Source: Flavobacterium humidisoli (GTDB taxonomy: Bacteria > Bacteroidota > Bacteroidia > Flavobacteriales > Flavobacteriaceae). Taken from it: a stretch of DNA of 64,000 nt. Position numbers and translations under genes: made by a program. The stretch lies in the NCBI RefSeq assembly GCF_023272795.1, contig NZ_CP096829.1, positions 2,356,001-2,420,000 on the forward strand, in the 5' to 3' direction. Under the pieces are notes generated by a model. The model was not told where the DNA came from. It was given only the letters and a program-made list of their open reading frames with translations, and ran no database searches. Below are positions 42,276 to 52,400 of the stretch, one piece after another; position 1 is the first letter of the stretch, and each line of letters opens with the position of its first letter.

Positions 42276-42294
42276 AAAATAAAAAACAATTAAA

Positions 42295-43830
42295 ATGAAA
42301 AAAATAAGTCTTTTATTATTGAGTTTCGTGCTTTTGGTAAGCACTTCGGCTTGCGAAAGCGAACTTGATGTTGTGCCTCAAGGAGCTCCTTCAAGCGGAA
42401 ATTTCTGGAAAACGCCTGCAGATGCAAAAGCGGGAGTAAATGCAATTTATGCTTTATATTCTGATGATAATATGTACGGTCGTGGTTTCTTCTGGTTAAA
42501 TAATGCCAGCGATGATATTGGAACAAAACCTAGACAAAATGCAGAAAGAATTAAAAACTTTATTGTAGACGGATCTGAATCGGATACTAAGGATATTTGG
42601 AGAATTCACTACGAAATTATGAAACGTTGTAACGACGTGATTCGTAATGTTCCAAAGATTGCATTAGACGAAAGTACAAGAAATGGAATGTTGGGAGAAG
42701 CTTATTTTAACCATGCTGTAATGCATTTAGAATTAGCATACCATTATGGAGACGATCGTGCAGGAATTCCGATTCAAGATAGAGAAGATCCAACAAATGT
42801 TTTTGTGCCTCGTGCTAAAAATGTGGCCGAAAATTACGCTTATATTGAAGCAGATTTAATCAAAGCGGCAGATTTGTTGCCTTATTTTGATCAGCTTACA
42901 CCAGACAATTACGGACGCGCTCACAAAACTGCGGCTTGGGCTTATTTGGTTCGCACTTATTTGTATGCAAAAGATTGGGACAACGCCATCAAATATGCAA
43001 ACATGATCGTGGCTAGTGGAAAACACAAATTATTAGACAATTTTGAGGATGTATTTAAAATCAGTAACAACTGGTCTTCAGAATATATTTGGTCGGTAAC
43101 TTCAAGTGCAGAAAACACTTCTTTGGGATCTATTTTTCCTGGCGTTTGTTTGGAAGATAAAGGTTGGGGAGTTTACAACGGATGGGGAAATTTTTATCCA
43201 ACAAAAGAATTATTCGATACTTATGCCGCGAACGATAAAAGACGAAGCGCTACGATTTTACAAAAAGGAGACAAATTTGTTTATTTCGGAGAAACAGTAA
43301 CTTTTAATGAAGGAAATCACGTAGTAAGTTCAAGTAATAGAACTGGTTATCAGTTTAAAAAATATATGGAGCCGTTTAGTTATCCAAAAACAACTTCGGG
43401 CGGAGTGGATATTCGTTATGTAAATGCAAACGGAGATAAGCCTTCAACAGCTTTAAATGTTCCTCTTTTACGTTATGCAGATGTCATTTTGATGTTAGCG
43501 GAAGCGAAATTAATGAAAGGGCAAAACGCAGACACAGAAATCAATATGATTCGTCACCGTGCAGGTCTTACAGATCTTTCTGGTGCAACAATGGTCGATT
43601 TAAAAAGAGAAAGAAGATGCGAGTTAGCGGGAGAATGGACAGATCGTCATTTCGATTTAGTGCGTTGGGGAGATGCAAAAGAAACGTATGCAAAACCATT
43701 GCATCATTATGATGGAAGCGTAATTTATCCTGCTCGTAATTTTAATCCAGCGATTCATCACGTTTGGCCAATTCCGCCAGATGAAATCGCAGTAAGTAAA
43801 GGAGCTTTGACTCAAAACCAAGGCTGGTAA
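42295..43830 (+). CDS. SusD/RagB lipoprotein
   Basis: 511 residues with a lipoprotein signal (LLVSTSACES, Cys20). SusD/RagB features: WKTPADAKAGVNAIYALYSD, helical TPR-like core (EIMKRCNDVIRNVP, GEAYFNHAVMHLELAYHYGD), and the C-terminal VPLLRYADVILMLAEAKLMK, RRCELAGEWTDRHFDLVRWG, HHVWPIPPDEI. It sits on the outer membrane and covers the SusC barrel, capturing the substrate. It starts 20 bp behind susC, one operon. Confidence 0.93.
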   Translation: MKKISLLLLSFVLLVSTSACESELDVVPQGAPSSGNFWKTPADAKAGVNAIYALYSDDNMYGRGFFWLNNASDDIGTKPRQNAERIKNFIVDGSESDTKDIWRIHYEIMKRCNDVIRNVPKIALDESTRNGMLGEAYFNHAVMHLELAYHYGDDRAGIPIQDREDPTNVFVPRAKNVAENYAYIEADLIKAADLLPYFDQLTPDNYGRAHKTAAWAYLVRTYLYAKDWDNAIKYANMIVASGKHKLLDNFEDVFKISNNWSSEYIWSVTSSAENTSLGSIFPGVCLEDKGWGVYNGWGNFYPTKELFDTYAANDKRRSATILQKGDKFVYFGETVTFNEGNHVVSSSNRTGYQFKKYMEPFSYPKTTSGGVDIRYVNANGDKPSTALNVPLLRYADVILMLAEAKLMKGQNADTEINMIRHRAGLTDLSGATMVDLKRERRCELAGEWTDRHFDLVRWGDAKETYAKPLHHYDGSVIYPARNFNPAIHHVWPIPPDEIAVSKGALTQNQGW

Positions 43831-43907
43831 TAAGTTAATTTCATTGTGTTTTTTAGTTTTTTATACTGCAGTCTTAGTCAGGAGACTGCAGTTGTAAAAA
43901 AAAAAAT
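43831..43907. other. Hairpin-bearing spacer after susD
   Basis: ACTGCAGTCT and AGACTGCAGT (about 43865-43892) form a 10-bp stem. It is followed by an A run on the plus strand and preceded by T-rich sequence, so as a terminator it would work better on the minus strand. No gene is seen. Confidence 0.4.
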
Positions 43908-44005
43908 GTCATTCCGAGGAACGAGGAATCACACTCGGGATTCGACAAAAATTGGAGAAATTCTATACGTAATTTCTAGTTTGATTCCTCGTTCCTCGGA
44001 ATGAC
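43908..44005. repeat. 98-bp element with perfect 24-bp inverted ends
   Basis: The arm beginning GTCATTCCGAGGAACGAGG (43908-43931) is repeated as an exact reverse complement at 43982-44005, around a 50-base centre. No gene inside. It resembles a palindromic REP/MITE-type intergenic repeat of flavobacteria, and may also shape the 3' end of the susCD transcript. Confidence 0.75.
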
Positions 44006-44083
44006 AAATAGAACTTAATAAATTACAGAACCCCATTTTTAATAAAGTTGCCTACAGCTTTAAAAGAATAAAAATCATTTTCG

Positions 44084-45898
44084 ATGAAAAAAATAATCAC
44101 ACTTTTTTGCCTTCAATTTTGCCTATTCGCGCAAGCGCAAGAATATAGTGCGTCCAACATTCATTCGCATAACGATTACGAAAGTAAGCTGCCATTTTAT
44201 GGAGCTTATTCTAACGAAACTGGTGTTATAGAAGCCGATGTTTTTTTAGTGAATAACGAATTATTTGTGGCACACACTTCTAAAGAAATCACTCCTCACA
44301 ATACACTTAAAAGCATGTATTTGGAACCGCTTTCTAACAAATTAAAAACGTTGGAAGGAAAAGCTTATCCGAGCAACAAACCTTTGATTTTAATGATTGA
44401 TATTAAATCAGATGCCGATTCGACTCTTAAAGCAATTACACAACAGCTAAAGACTTTTCCTGATATCATTTCGAATAAAAATATAAAAGTGGTTATTTCT
44501 GGCAACAGGCCTTTGCCATCGCTTTGGGCAGCTTATCCAGATTTTATTTATTTTGATGGAAGATTGAATGAAAATTACACTTCAGATCAATTGGCGAGAG
44601 TTGAAATGATTAGCGAAGATTTGCATGAAATCACAGTTTGGAACGGAAAAGGAGTTCTAACACAGGCAGATTCTGAAAAAATTCAGGCAATTATAAAAAA
44701 AGTCCACGATCAAAAGAAAAAAATAAGATTCTGGGCGACGCAAGACAACGTGAACACGTATATGACTTTGATGAATTTAAAAGTTGATTTTATCGGAACG
44801 GATAAAGTAACCGAACTGACTCAATTTATTAATAGTATCCAAACGACATTTTATCAGAATACAGAATTTCATCAAGCTTATATTCCTAAAAATGTTTTCA
44901 AGAATAAGCGTCCAAAAAATGTTATTCTTTTAATAGGAGACGGAATGGGATTAACGCAAATCTATTCGGGTTATACAGCAAACAAAGGGCAATTGAGTTT
45001 GTTCAACATTCCAACTCAAGGATTTTCGATCACAAAAGCTTCCGATAGTTATATCACAGATTCTGCGGCAGGAGCAACGGCAATGGCAACGGGACATAAA
45101 ACCAATAACCGTTTTATAAGTGTCGATGAACAAGGAAAACCGCTTCAGACCATTGCAGAGCAATTAGCAAAGAAAAACTATAAAACAGCCATTATTTCTG
45201 CTGGAAATATTACAGATGCAACTCCAGCTGCGTTTTATGCGCATCAGCCAGAAAGAAGTTTCAGCGAACCAATTGCAAATGATTTTCTTTCAAGCCCATC
45301 TGATATTTTAATTGGTGGAGGACAGAAAGAATTTATTTCTAGAAAAGATGGCAAAGATTTGTCTAAAACTCTAATCGCAAAAGGATACACTTTCTCAGAT
45401 AAATTCTCGAGTTTAGATACTATTAAAAACAGCAAATTTGTTGTTTTAGAAGACGCAGCGGTAGTTTCTATAAAAAATGGAAGAGGAGATTTTTTAACGA
45501 AATCTTTAGCGAAAGCGACAAACACTTTTTCAAAAACAAAAAATCCTTTTTTTATTATGGCTGAAGGTGCTCAAATTGATTATGGCGGACACCAGAATAA
45601 TGTAGAATATGTTGTGAGAGAAATGCTTGATTTTGACAAATTGGTTGGTCAGGCAATGGAATTTGTAGATAAAAACCCTGAGACGCTTTTAATCGTAACT
45701 GCAGATCATGAAACTGGAGGATTATCATTAATCGATGGAAGCATTGAAAAAGGCTACGTTCACGGAAGTTTCAGTACGAACGATCATACAGCAATTCCAG
45801 TTCCTGTTTTTGCCTACGGTCCAGGTTCTGAAAAATTTATGGGAGTTTATCAGAATACGGCAATTTACGACAAGATTATCGAATTGATTGGAAAATAA
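44084..45898 (+). CDS. Fusion of a PI-PLC/GDPD-like domain with alkaline phosphatase
   Basis: 604 residues with a signal peptide (MKKIITLFCLQFCLFAQAQ). Residues ~20-245 resemble a PLC-like phosphodiesterase (NIHSHNDYE, VIEADVFLVNNELFVAHTSK, LMIDIKSD, FWATQDNVNTYMTLMNLKVD). Residues ~275-600 are an alkaline phosphatase: NVILLIGDGMGLTQIYSGYT, nucleophile Ser327 in TDSAAGATAMATGHKT, EGAQIDYGGHQNN, TADHETGG and VHGSFSTNDHTAIPVPVFAYG. The N domain could split a phosphodiester and the C domain remove the phosphate. It probably acts in the periplasm with the SusCD pair upstream, although a repeat separates them. Confidence 0.85.
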   Translation: MKKIITLFCLQFCLFAQAQEYSASNIHSHNDYESKLPFYGAYSNETGVIEADVFLVNNELFVAHTSKEITPHNTLKSMYLEPLSNKLKTLEGKAYPSNKPLILMIDIKSDADSTLKAITQQLKTFPDIISNKNIKVVISGNRPLPSLWAAYPDFIYFDGRLNENYTSDQLARVEMISEDLHEITVWNGKGVLTQADSEKIQAIIKKVHDQKKKIRFWATQDNVNTYMTLMNLKVDFIGTDKVTELTQFINSIQTTFYQNTEFHQAYIPKNVFKNKRPKNVILLIGDGMGLTQIYSGYTANKGQLSLFNIPTQGFSITKASDSYITDSAAGATAMATGHKTNNRFISVDEQGKPLQTIAEQLAKKNYKTAIISAGNITDATPAAFYAHQPERSFSEPIANDFLSSPSDILIGGGQKEFISRKDGKDLSKTLIAKGYTFSDKFSSLDTIKNSKFVVLEDAAVVSIKNGRGDFLTKSLAKATNTFSKTKNPFFIMAEGAQIDYGGHQNNVEYVVREMLDFDKLVGQAMEFVDKNPETLLIVTADHETGGLSLIDGSIEKGYVHGSFSTNDHTAIPVPVFAYGPGSEKFMGVYQNTAIYDKIIELIGK

Positions 45899-45919
45899 TT
45901 TCTTAAATAAATTCAAATT

Positions 45920-45950
45920 AAAGGAGCTTCTAAAAGGGAGCTCCTTTTTT
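45920..45950 (+). terminator. Terminator after the phosphatase fusion
   Basis: Stem AAAGGAGCT / AGCTCCTTT with a 10-nt loop and a run of T, 21 bp behind the stop. Confidence 0.85.
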
Positions 45951-45972
45951 GTTTTATTTAAAATATATCGTT

Positions 45973-46235
45973 TCGCTGGAGCTTTTTGATCGGTGTCTTG
46001 AATTTCATCTATAAATATTTCGCTCTTCCAGAGCTTGAAAATGTCTTTGTAAAGTCCCAGCGGGACGGAATATTTATAGAAACTGAATTACGGTTTAAGA
46101 AAGAGCCCCAGAGGGATGAAATATATTGTGCCGCTAGAGCTTTTTTAATTTGTGTTTTAAATTTCATCTATAACTATTTCCCTGTTACAGAGCTTGAAAA
46201 TGTTTCTGAAAAAATCCCAGCGGGGTAAAAAATAT
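45973..46235. repeat. Two degenerate ~100-bp direct repeats
   Basis: Copy 1 (about 45973-46080) and copy 2 (about 46131-46235) share GAGCTTTTT, AATTTCATCTATAA, AGAGCTTGAAAATGT and TCCCAGCGGG in the same order. Between them lies a related CCCAGAGGGATGAAATAT fragment. A reading frame across the region is accidental. These look like decayed intergenic repeats. Confidence 0.65.
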
Positions 46236-46281
46236 CGTTTATCTGCTTTTCACTTTTCACATTCTGCATTTCACATTTTAT

Positions 46282-47886
46282 TTATTTTCCTTTTAATAAA
46301 TTAATGCTAACGGTTGCGGTATCGGCGTCAGGAAATCGCTTAAAAATAGATTGATCTGGAAATAATCCGGCTTCTGCGGCAATTGCATTAAAAACATCAA
46401 TTTCAACAATATATTGGTCCGAAAAACCATGAGTTGCGTCATAAGCTGTTGCTGGAGTTCGACCTAAATTACTGGCTGTAAGTTTCGGATTTATAGTATG
46501 AAGTTCAATTAGTAGCAGACCAAATTTACGTACATAAGGAGACCATTTTTGTAAATGTTCCAAAAGATTATCTTCGACTAGATTGTTGCTAATTCTTTTT
46601 CCTCTGTAAGCAAATGCACCTGTTGAGGTACTGACTCTATTTTCATTAATATGCTTCGGATCTTGCCAAATTCTATTATGATCCAGAAAAGTCCTCACAT
46701 TTAGAAGATCTTTCAAATCAATATTGTAATTTTCTTTCAGATCATCTGCTAGTAAGTCAGGACGTCCGATATCGCCCCAAATTACTTTTGCCCAAATGTC
46801 TGCATTTATAAGATTGGCTCTTGTTACTTTCAGCGCCGTCTGATTGTAATCGGCACCGACTAAAAATAACGGATATTCATCGAGCATTTTTCCGCGTAAA
46901 GTTTGCCTGTCGATTACTTCAAAAATATGCTGTAGAAAAGCGCCATTTCCGCATCCCATATCTAGAATTCCTTTTGGCTGTTCTTCGATAGGAAGATTAA
47001 AAAGTTTAATGAGGATTTCATCAACTACTTTAAAATAAGTATCGTGCGCGCCGCCGCTTCCCCAAACATTCATTTCTCGATCTACATGAATTTCGTTTTT
47101 GCCTTCTGCAGTTCTTAAAGCGTCTGGATTGCCAAAAATTAATTCTTCAATTTTGGCAAATGTTGGGAGGTAAGAAACCGTAACACCGTATGCGCTGGCT
47201 CTTTTAGCAAAAAATAAACCGGCTTCGGTAAATTGGTAATTTCCTTTTTTTTCTAGAAACCAGCCCAAATGCACAAAAAAGTCTAATATCTTTTTAAAAT
47301 TTTCGGGTGATTTATGAAACTCTTCGGGTCTAAAAGAAGTTTCCATAAAATATTTGTGAAACATTCCGTTCATCGCCAATCGGACAATAGTAGGACCGAT
47401 GAGATAACCTTCAATATGTTTTAAAATTTGCTCTTGAATGCTCTTGGTGAGAGGATCGCTGGAAAACTCAATTCCGTATCTTTTTTTATATTTTTCAAAA
47501 ATAGTATTGAGCTTTTCAAATGGCGTATCTTCAAACAAACGGGGATGAAAATGTATAGATAACTGAAGTAATTCGACAACATCTTCGTAGAGGTAAAACA
47601 GCGAAAAAGCAGTTTCAGTTTTCTCATTTACAGAAATTGTGATTACCTGCGTTTTATTATCAATTTCATATTCTAAAAATCCTTGAGAAGCCAAAACCCT
47701 CAAGGCCACATTCAGATATCCTTCGTTGGCATTAAAAGCATCAGTAAGTTCAGATATTGATGTCTGTTTTTTATTTAATATAAATTCTAATACAGACTTA
47801 TTTTTAAGTGCTATTGCTACAGGAGCAGTAACCAAGCCGTCAAGATGCCTGAAGATGGAACTTAAGAGTTGTGATTTATCGGTCAT
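46282..47886 (-). CDS. SAM-dependent methyltransferase, AprA/polyketide MT-like
   Basis: 534 residues, no signal peptide. The N-terminal ~100 residues are a winged-helix dimerisation-type module (SISELTDAFNANEGYLNVAL, RVLASQGFLEYEIDN). A second such module is at about 200-230. The Rossmann methyltransferase follows with GILDMGCGNGAFLQHIF (SAM motif I), LVGADYNQTALKVTRANL and a long C-terminal part (LNVRTFLDHNRIWQDPKHI). The arrangement recalls methyltransferases related to polyketide-type MTs (AprA MT1-like). It is a single gene facing away from the LacI gene. The substrate is unknown. Confidence 0.75.
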   Translation of the reverse strand: MTDKSQLLSSIFRHLDGLVTAPVAIALKNKSVLEFILNKKQTSISELTDAFNANEGYLNVALRVLASQGFLEYEIDNKTQVITISVNEKTETAFSLFYLYEDVVELLQLSIHFHPRLFEDTPFEKLNTIFEKYKKRYGIEFSSDPLTKSIQEQILKHIEGYLIGPTIVRLAMNGMFHKYFMETSFRPEEFHKSPENFKKILDFFVHLGWFLEKKGNYQFTEAGLFFAKRASAYGVTVSYLPTFAKIEELIFGNPDALRTAEGKNEIHVDREMNVWGSGGAHDTYFKVVDEILIKLFNLPIEEQPKGILDMGCGNGAFLQHIFEVIDRQTLRGKMLDEYPLFLVGADYNQTALKVTRANLINADIWAKVIWGDIGRPDLLADDLKENYNIDLKDLLNVRTFLDHNRIWQDPKHINENRVSTSTGAFAYRGKRISNNLVEDNLLEHLQKWSPYVRKFGLLLIELHTINPKLTASNLGRTPATAYDATHGFSDQYIVEIDVFNAIAAEAGLFPDQSIFKRFPDADTATVSINLLKGK

Positions 47887-48194
47887 AATGCAAAAATGAA
47901 GGTTAGTTAAAAATAGTGATTTTTTTCTTATTTATTTCATGCTGTTTTCCGATGATTAGGTTTTTCTGAAAAAGACATTTTTAAGCAAGTTTTGTATTTT
48001 TTGATTTTTTTTTTTTTTCGAAAAAACAGCACTGAAAAATGGTCGTGAATTAGCAGAAATTCAACTAAATCCTTATAAAATTTGCAAAATCAATATTAAA
48101 AGTCAAAATGACAATAACTGACCAAAATCCTTTATTTGCTGAATATTTCGTTTTATTTTGTTGATAAAAAAGAGATTTATTGAAAAAAAATTTT
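47887..48194. other. Divergent intergenic region, methyltransferase/LacI
   Basis: About 300 bp of AT-rich DNA with a long T run (about 48000-48018). No gene and no clear hairpin. It must contain the promoter of the minus-strand methyltransferase. Confidence 0.45.
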
Positions 48195-48232
48195 ACTAAA
48201 ACGTTTTTGTAAGTTTTGCTTACATATATTTG
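48195..48232 (+). promoter_or_regulatory. LacI operator-like site and promoter of the LacI gene
   Basis: ACTAAAACGTTTTTGT (48195-48210) has the half-site ACTAAAACG shared with the palindrome at 49300-49315. It overlaps the -33 region of a consensus -7 TATATTTG (48225-48232), so autorepression is likely. Confidence 0.6.
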
Positions 48233-48270
48233 TGATGTACTAAAATATTCAACAATAAATTTTTTACTAG

Positions 48271-49281
48271 ATGAAAAAGATTACAATTAGAGATATTGCT
48301 AAACAGGCAGAAGTTTCTATTTCTACTGTGTCTTTTGTTATCAATGGAAAAGGCGAAAAAATGGCTATTAGTCCGTCCGTGATTAAAAAAGTTCAGGATG
48401 TAGCACAAAAACTGCAGTATAAACCAAGCATGATTGCTAGCAGTTTACGAACTGGGAAAACAAGATCAATCGGACTTATTGTAGAAGATATATCCAATCA
48501 GTTTTTTGCTGATTTGGCAAGAGTGATCGAAGACGAAGCAAAAAATATTAATTATAGAGTTTTTTATTGCAGCACAGGAGACGATAACAATCGTTCGGAA
48601 GAATTGGTGCAGAGTCTTTTACAGGCAAATGTTGAAGGCTTCATTATTACACCGACTCGAAATCTGGAAAAAACAATCGGCCAACTTTTAAAATTGCAGA
48701 AACCAGTTGTGCTAATCGACAGATATTTTGCCAATCAAAAAGTAAGTCATGTGGTAATGGACAATTACGAAGGATCTTACTCAGCCACTAAATTTTTGAT
48801 TGATAAAGGAAGAAAGAATATTGCTGTTGTAAATAACGAGTCTGGAATGATTCAGATGAAATTGCGAGAAAAAGGATATGTAGAGGCGTTAAAAGAAGAA
48901 GGAATTTATAACGAAAATTATACGCTTCATTTAGATTATCATGCAACCGAACAAAGCAGAGTAGAAGCCATTATAAATTTCTTTGAAAAAAATAAGGATA
49001 TAGATGCCGTTCTTTTTTTAGCAAATTACCTCGGACTTGCGGGATTACAAGCTTTTAGGTATTTAAAATATAAAATTCCAGAGGATATTTCGGTTATCAG
49101 TTTTGATGATCATGACAGTTTCAAACTGCATACGCCCACCATATCTGTAATTGCTCAGCCAATAGAAGATATAGCGGTCAAGTCCATACAATTGCTAATG
49201 AGTCAAATGACAAACTTTGAAGACTATAAAATTGAAAAAATTCTCAAAAAAGGCTCTTTAATAATAAGAGAATCAGTTTAA
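48271..49281 (+). CDS. LacI-family transcriptional regulator
   Basis: 336 residues. DNA-binding domain: TIRDIAKQAEVSISTVSFVI with hinge helix KPSMIASSLRTGK. The sugar-binding PBP1-like domain follows (SIGLIVEDISNQFFADLARV, FIITPTRNLE, VVLIDRYF, VVMDNYEGSYSATKFLIDKG, VISFDDHD). It lies directly upstream of the SusC/D and mannosidase genes. Inferred effector: mannose or a mannoside derivative. Candidate operators lie in front of its own gene and before susC. Confidence 0.92.
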   Translation: MKKITIRDIAKQAEVSISTVSFVINGKGEKMAISPSVIKKVQDVAQKLQYKPSMIASSLRTGKTRSIGLIVEDISNQFFADLARVIEDEAKNINYRVFYCSTGDDNNRSEELVQSLLQANVEGFIITPTRNLEKTIGQLLKLQKPVVLIDRYFANQKVSHVVMDNYEGSYSATKFLIDKGRKNIAVVNNESGMIQMKLREKGYVEALKEEGIYNENYTLHLDYHATEQSRVEAIINFFEKNKDIDAVLFLANYLGLAGLQAFRYLKYKIPEDISVISFDDHDSFKLHTPTISVIAQPIEDIAVKSIQLLMSQMTNFEDYKIEKILKKGSLIIRESV

Positions 49282-49299
49282 AAATTTTTTAACCATTTC

Positions 49300-49315
49300 A
49301 CTAAAACGATTTAGT
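49300..49315. promoter_or_regulatory. LacI-type operator before the mannoside locus
   Basis: ACTAAAACGATTTAGT: palindromic arms ACTAAA/TTTAGT with a central CG, typical of LacI-family operators. It is 19 bp behind the lacI stop and about 140 bp before susC. Confidence 0.65.
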
Positions 49316-49457
49316 AAAAACCAAAAACAGCAAGACTTGCAAAGGTTTCTTGTTGTCATAATTGAAAGTAGAGTACCAATTTTATTAATTATTTAAAACA
49401 AACACGTAACAACAAAACACAAACGAAATCAAAACCAATAACCAAACAAAAAAGCTT

Positions 49458-52400
49458 ATGAGACGAATATTAGCAGTGTTAGGAGTGATATTGCTTAGCA
49501 GTTTAAGTGCTGCCGCGCAAAATCGATTAATAACCGGCATAGTTACAGATGCAGAAAACAAGGGAGTTGTTGCTGCATCAATCGAAGTTCAAGGAAAACC
49601 ATTTAGTGCTGTTACAGATGCTGAAGGGCGATTTAAAATGAATGTTCCAGAAGGTAAAGTAATCCTTAATGTTTCTTCTATAGGGTTTCAGTCAAAACAA
49701 GTTGTATTACAGGAGAAAGAAACAAGAGTTGCTGTTACACTTGCTGAAAATACTCAGGAATTAAAGGATGTTGTGGTAACTTCATTTGGAGTTAAAAAAC
49801 AAAAGAAAAGTTTAGGTTACGCTGTTGGAGAACTAAAAGGCGATGATCTGACAAAAAATAAAGAAATCAATTTAGGAAATGCTTTGCAAGGTAAAATTGC
49901 CGGTGTAAACGTTTCGGCTCCAGTTACAGGGCCATCAGGTTCAAGCCGAGTTGTTATTCGTGGTGCGACTTCTGCATCAGGACTGAACCAGCCGTTGTAT
50001 GTGGTAGACGGAATTCCGATTGACAATACACAGCAAGGAAATGCAGGAATGTGGGGTGGAGCTGATAAAGGAGATGGTATGTCTTCTTTTAATCCTGACG
50101 ATATTGCTTCGCTATCTGTGCTTAAAGGTAGTGCCGCTTCTGCTCTTTACGGGTACAGAGGATCAAATGGTGTTATCTTAATTACAACTAAAAAAGGTAA
50201 AAACGGAACAGGAATAGGAGTAGATTTTAGCACCAATTCTTCTTTTAACACACCTGCAAGTCTTTTAAAATGGCAAGATCAATATGGTGCTGGTGCTCCA
50301 AATGCGAGTGGTGTGCCGACTAGATTTACCAATTTACAAGAACTTAGAGATTCGTACTATTTTGCGTGGGGAGATAAATATGACGGAACCCCTTCTTTAT
50401 CTCTTGATGGAAAAACAAGACCGTACCAAGCTTATGGAAAAGATAATGTGGAGAATTTCTACAGAACGGGATATTCTTTCAGTAATACTTTAGCGATCTC
50501 TGGTGGAAATGAATCAACAAACTTTAGGTTATCTTTTGGAAATACAAAAGATGAATCTATTTTGCCAGAAACTACTTTTGGTAGAAACAACGTGGCTTTG
50601 AGTTTAAATTCGGCTCCAAATAAAAGAATCAGTATAGAAAGTAATGCGCAGTATATTTCTGAGAAAAGCCATAACCGTCCATACTTAAATGATTCACCAA
50701 GAAACCCATCTTTCCCAACAACATTCATGACTCCGGGAACAGATATTAGATGGTTAAGCAATCCTTATGATGCGAACGGTGGAGAAGAAGACTTTTTAGG
50801 AGCAAACGTATACCATACAAATCCTTATTTTGCTACCAAATCTCCTTTAAACGACGATCTTAGAAAACGTTTTATAGGTTCTGCAAAAGTAAATTATAAC
50901 ATTACAGATAAAATTTATGCTAAAGCTGTTATTGGTATTGATGATATTAATTATGAATATACTGAAATTGAACCTACTGGAATAAATTATAGCCCAGGTG
51001 GATCGATCGAAAACAGAATTGAAACGCGTTCTGAAGTAAATGCTTCTGGTTTTTTAGGCTACAAAGGAGATATTGCTAAAGACCTTTCATTGGATGCTTT
51101 TATTGGGGCAAACCGCCAGCATAATAGATACAGCGGTATTAAAATGAAAGGAAATAACTTCATTGTTCCGTTTAAATATTTCTACGGAAATACACAGCCA
51201 GATAAAACTGAAAAATTATTTTCTGAAAGTGAAGTAAACTCTCTTTTCTATTCAGCAGATTTGGGATACAAAGACTATTTGTTTCTTAGTTTAACAGGCC
51301 GCGAAGATTGGTTCTCCACTTTAGATCCGTCAAATAACAGCACTTTTTATCCTTCGGTAAGTTCAAGTTTTATTTACTCAGAAGTTATCGGTCTTCCTGA
51401 ATGGATTTCTTATGGTAAAATTAGAGCGGGTTGGGGTAACGTTGGAGGAGCATTGCCAGAAGCTTATGCTTTAGCATTGACTTATACAACTCCAGACGGA
51501 CAGACAGATTCTTTAGGACAGCCAATTTTGGGGGTAAATGGAGAAACAATTCCAAACAGAACTTTAAAACCATACAATGTAAGTACAATTGAGTTTGGTT
51601 TTGAGAACACGTTTTTCAACAACAGGGTAAGTACAGATTTGACTTTCTACAGCAAAAAAACAACGAATGATATTACAGATGCCGATGTTTCTCAAGCTTC
51701 AGGATATAGAACTACAAAAATCAATGTTGGAGAAATCTTAAACAAAGGGGTGGAGTTTGCTATTAATGTAAAAGCAGTTAAGACCGAAAATTTCTCTTGG
51801 AACGTAGGTTATAATTTTGCTTACAACGATAGCGAAGTTTTAAATCTTTCTGATAAAATTACAACAAAAACATTAGAAGGAAACAGAGACGGAAGAGCTA
51901 ATGTAGTTTTAGAAAAGGGACAGCCTTTTGGAGTTATTAAAGCGTACGATTATTTAAGAGATACAAATGGCAACATTGTATTAGATACAAATGGAAAATT
52001 CTTAAGAGGAAATTTAATCATTGCGGGACAAGGTGTTGCGCCAACATCTATGGGACTTTCAAATGATTTTTCATATAAAAATTTCACTCTTTCTGTTTTT
52101 GTTGATGCTAAATTTGGAGGAGAAATCTATTCAGCTACAAATCAGTTAGGAACACGTTATGGATTATCTGAAATTACACTTCCTGGTCGTGAAACTGGAG
52201 TTGCAGTAAGCGGAACAGATGTTAACGGAAATCCTGTAAACACTACAGTTTCGGCATACGATTACTGGAGAAGCTATAGTGATGTAACATCAAATTTTGT
52301 TTACGATGCTGATTTTGTTAAGCTTAGAGCAATTTCATTTGCTTATAATTTCCCAAAAGAATATTTAAAAAGAACACCATTCCAGTCTGTTAGTTTAGCA

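Noticed and set aside
45986..46228. An 80-residue plus-strand reading frame
   Set aside because: It spans the two degenerate repeat copies and gives an implausible protein.
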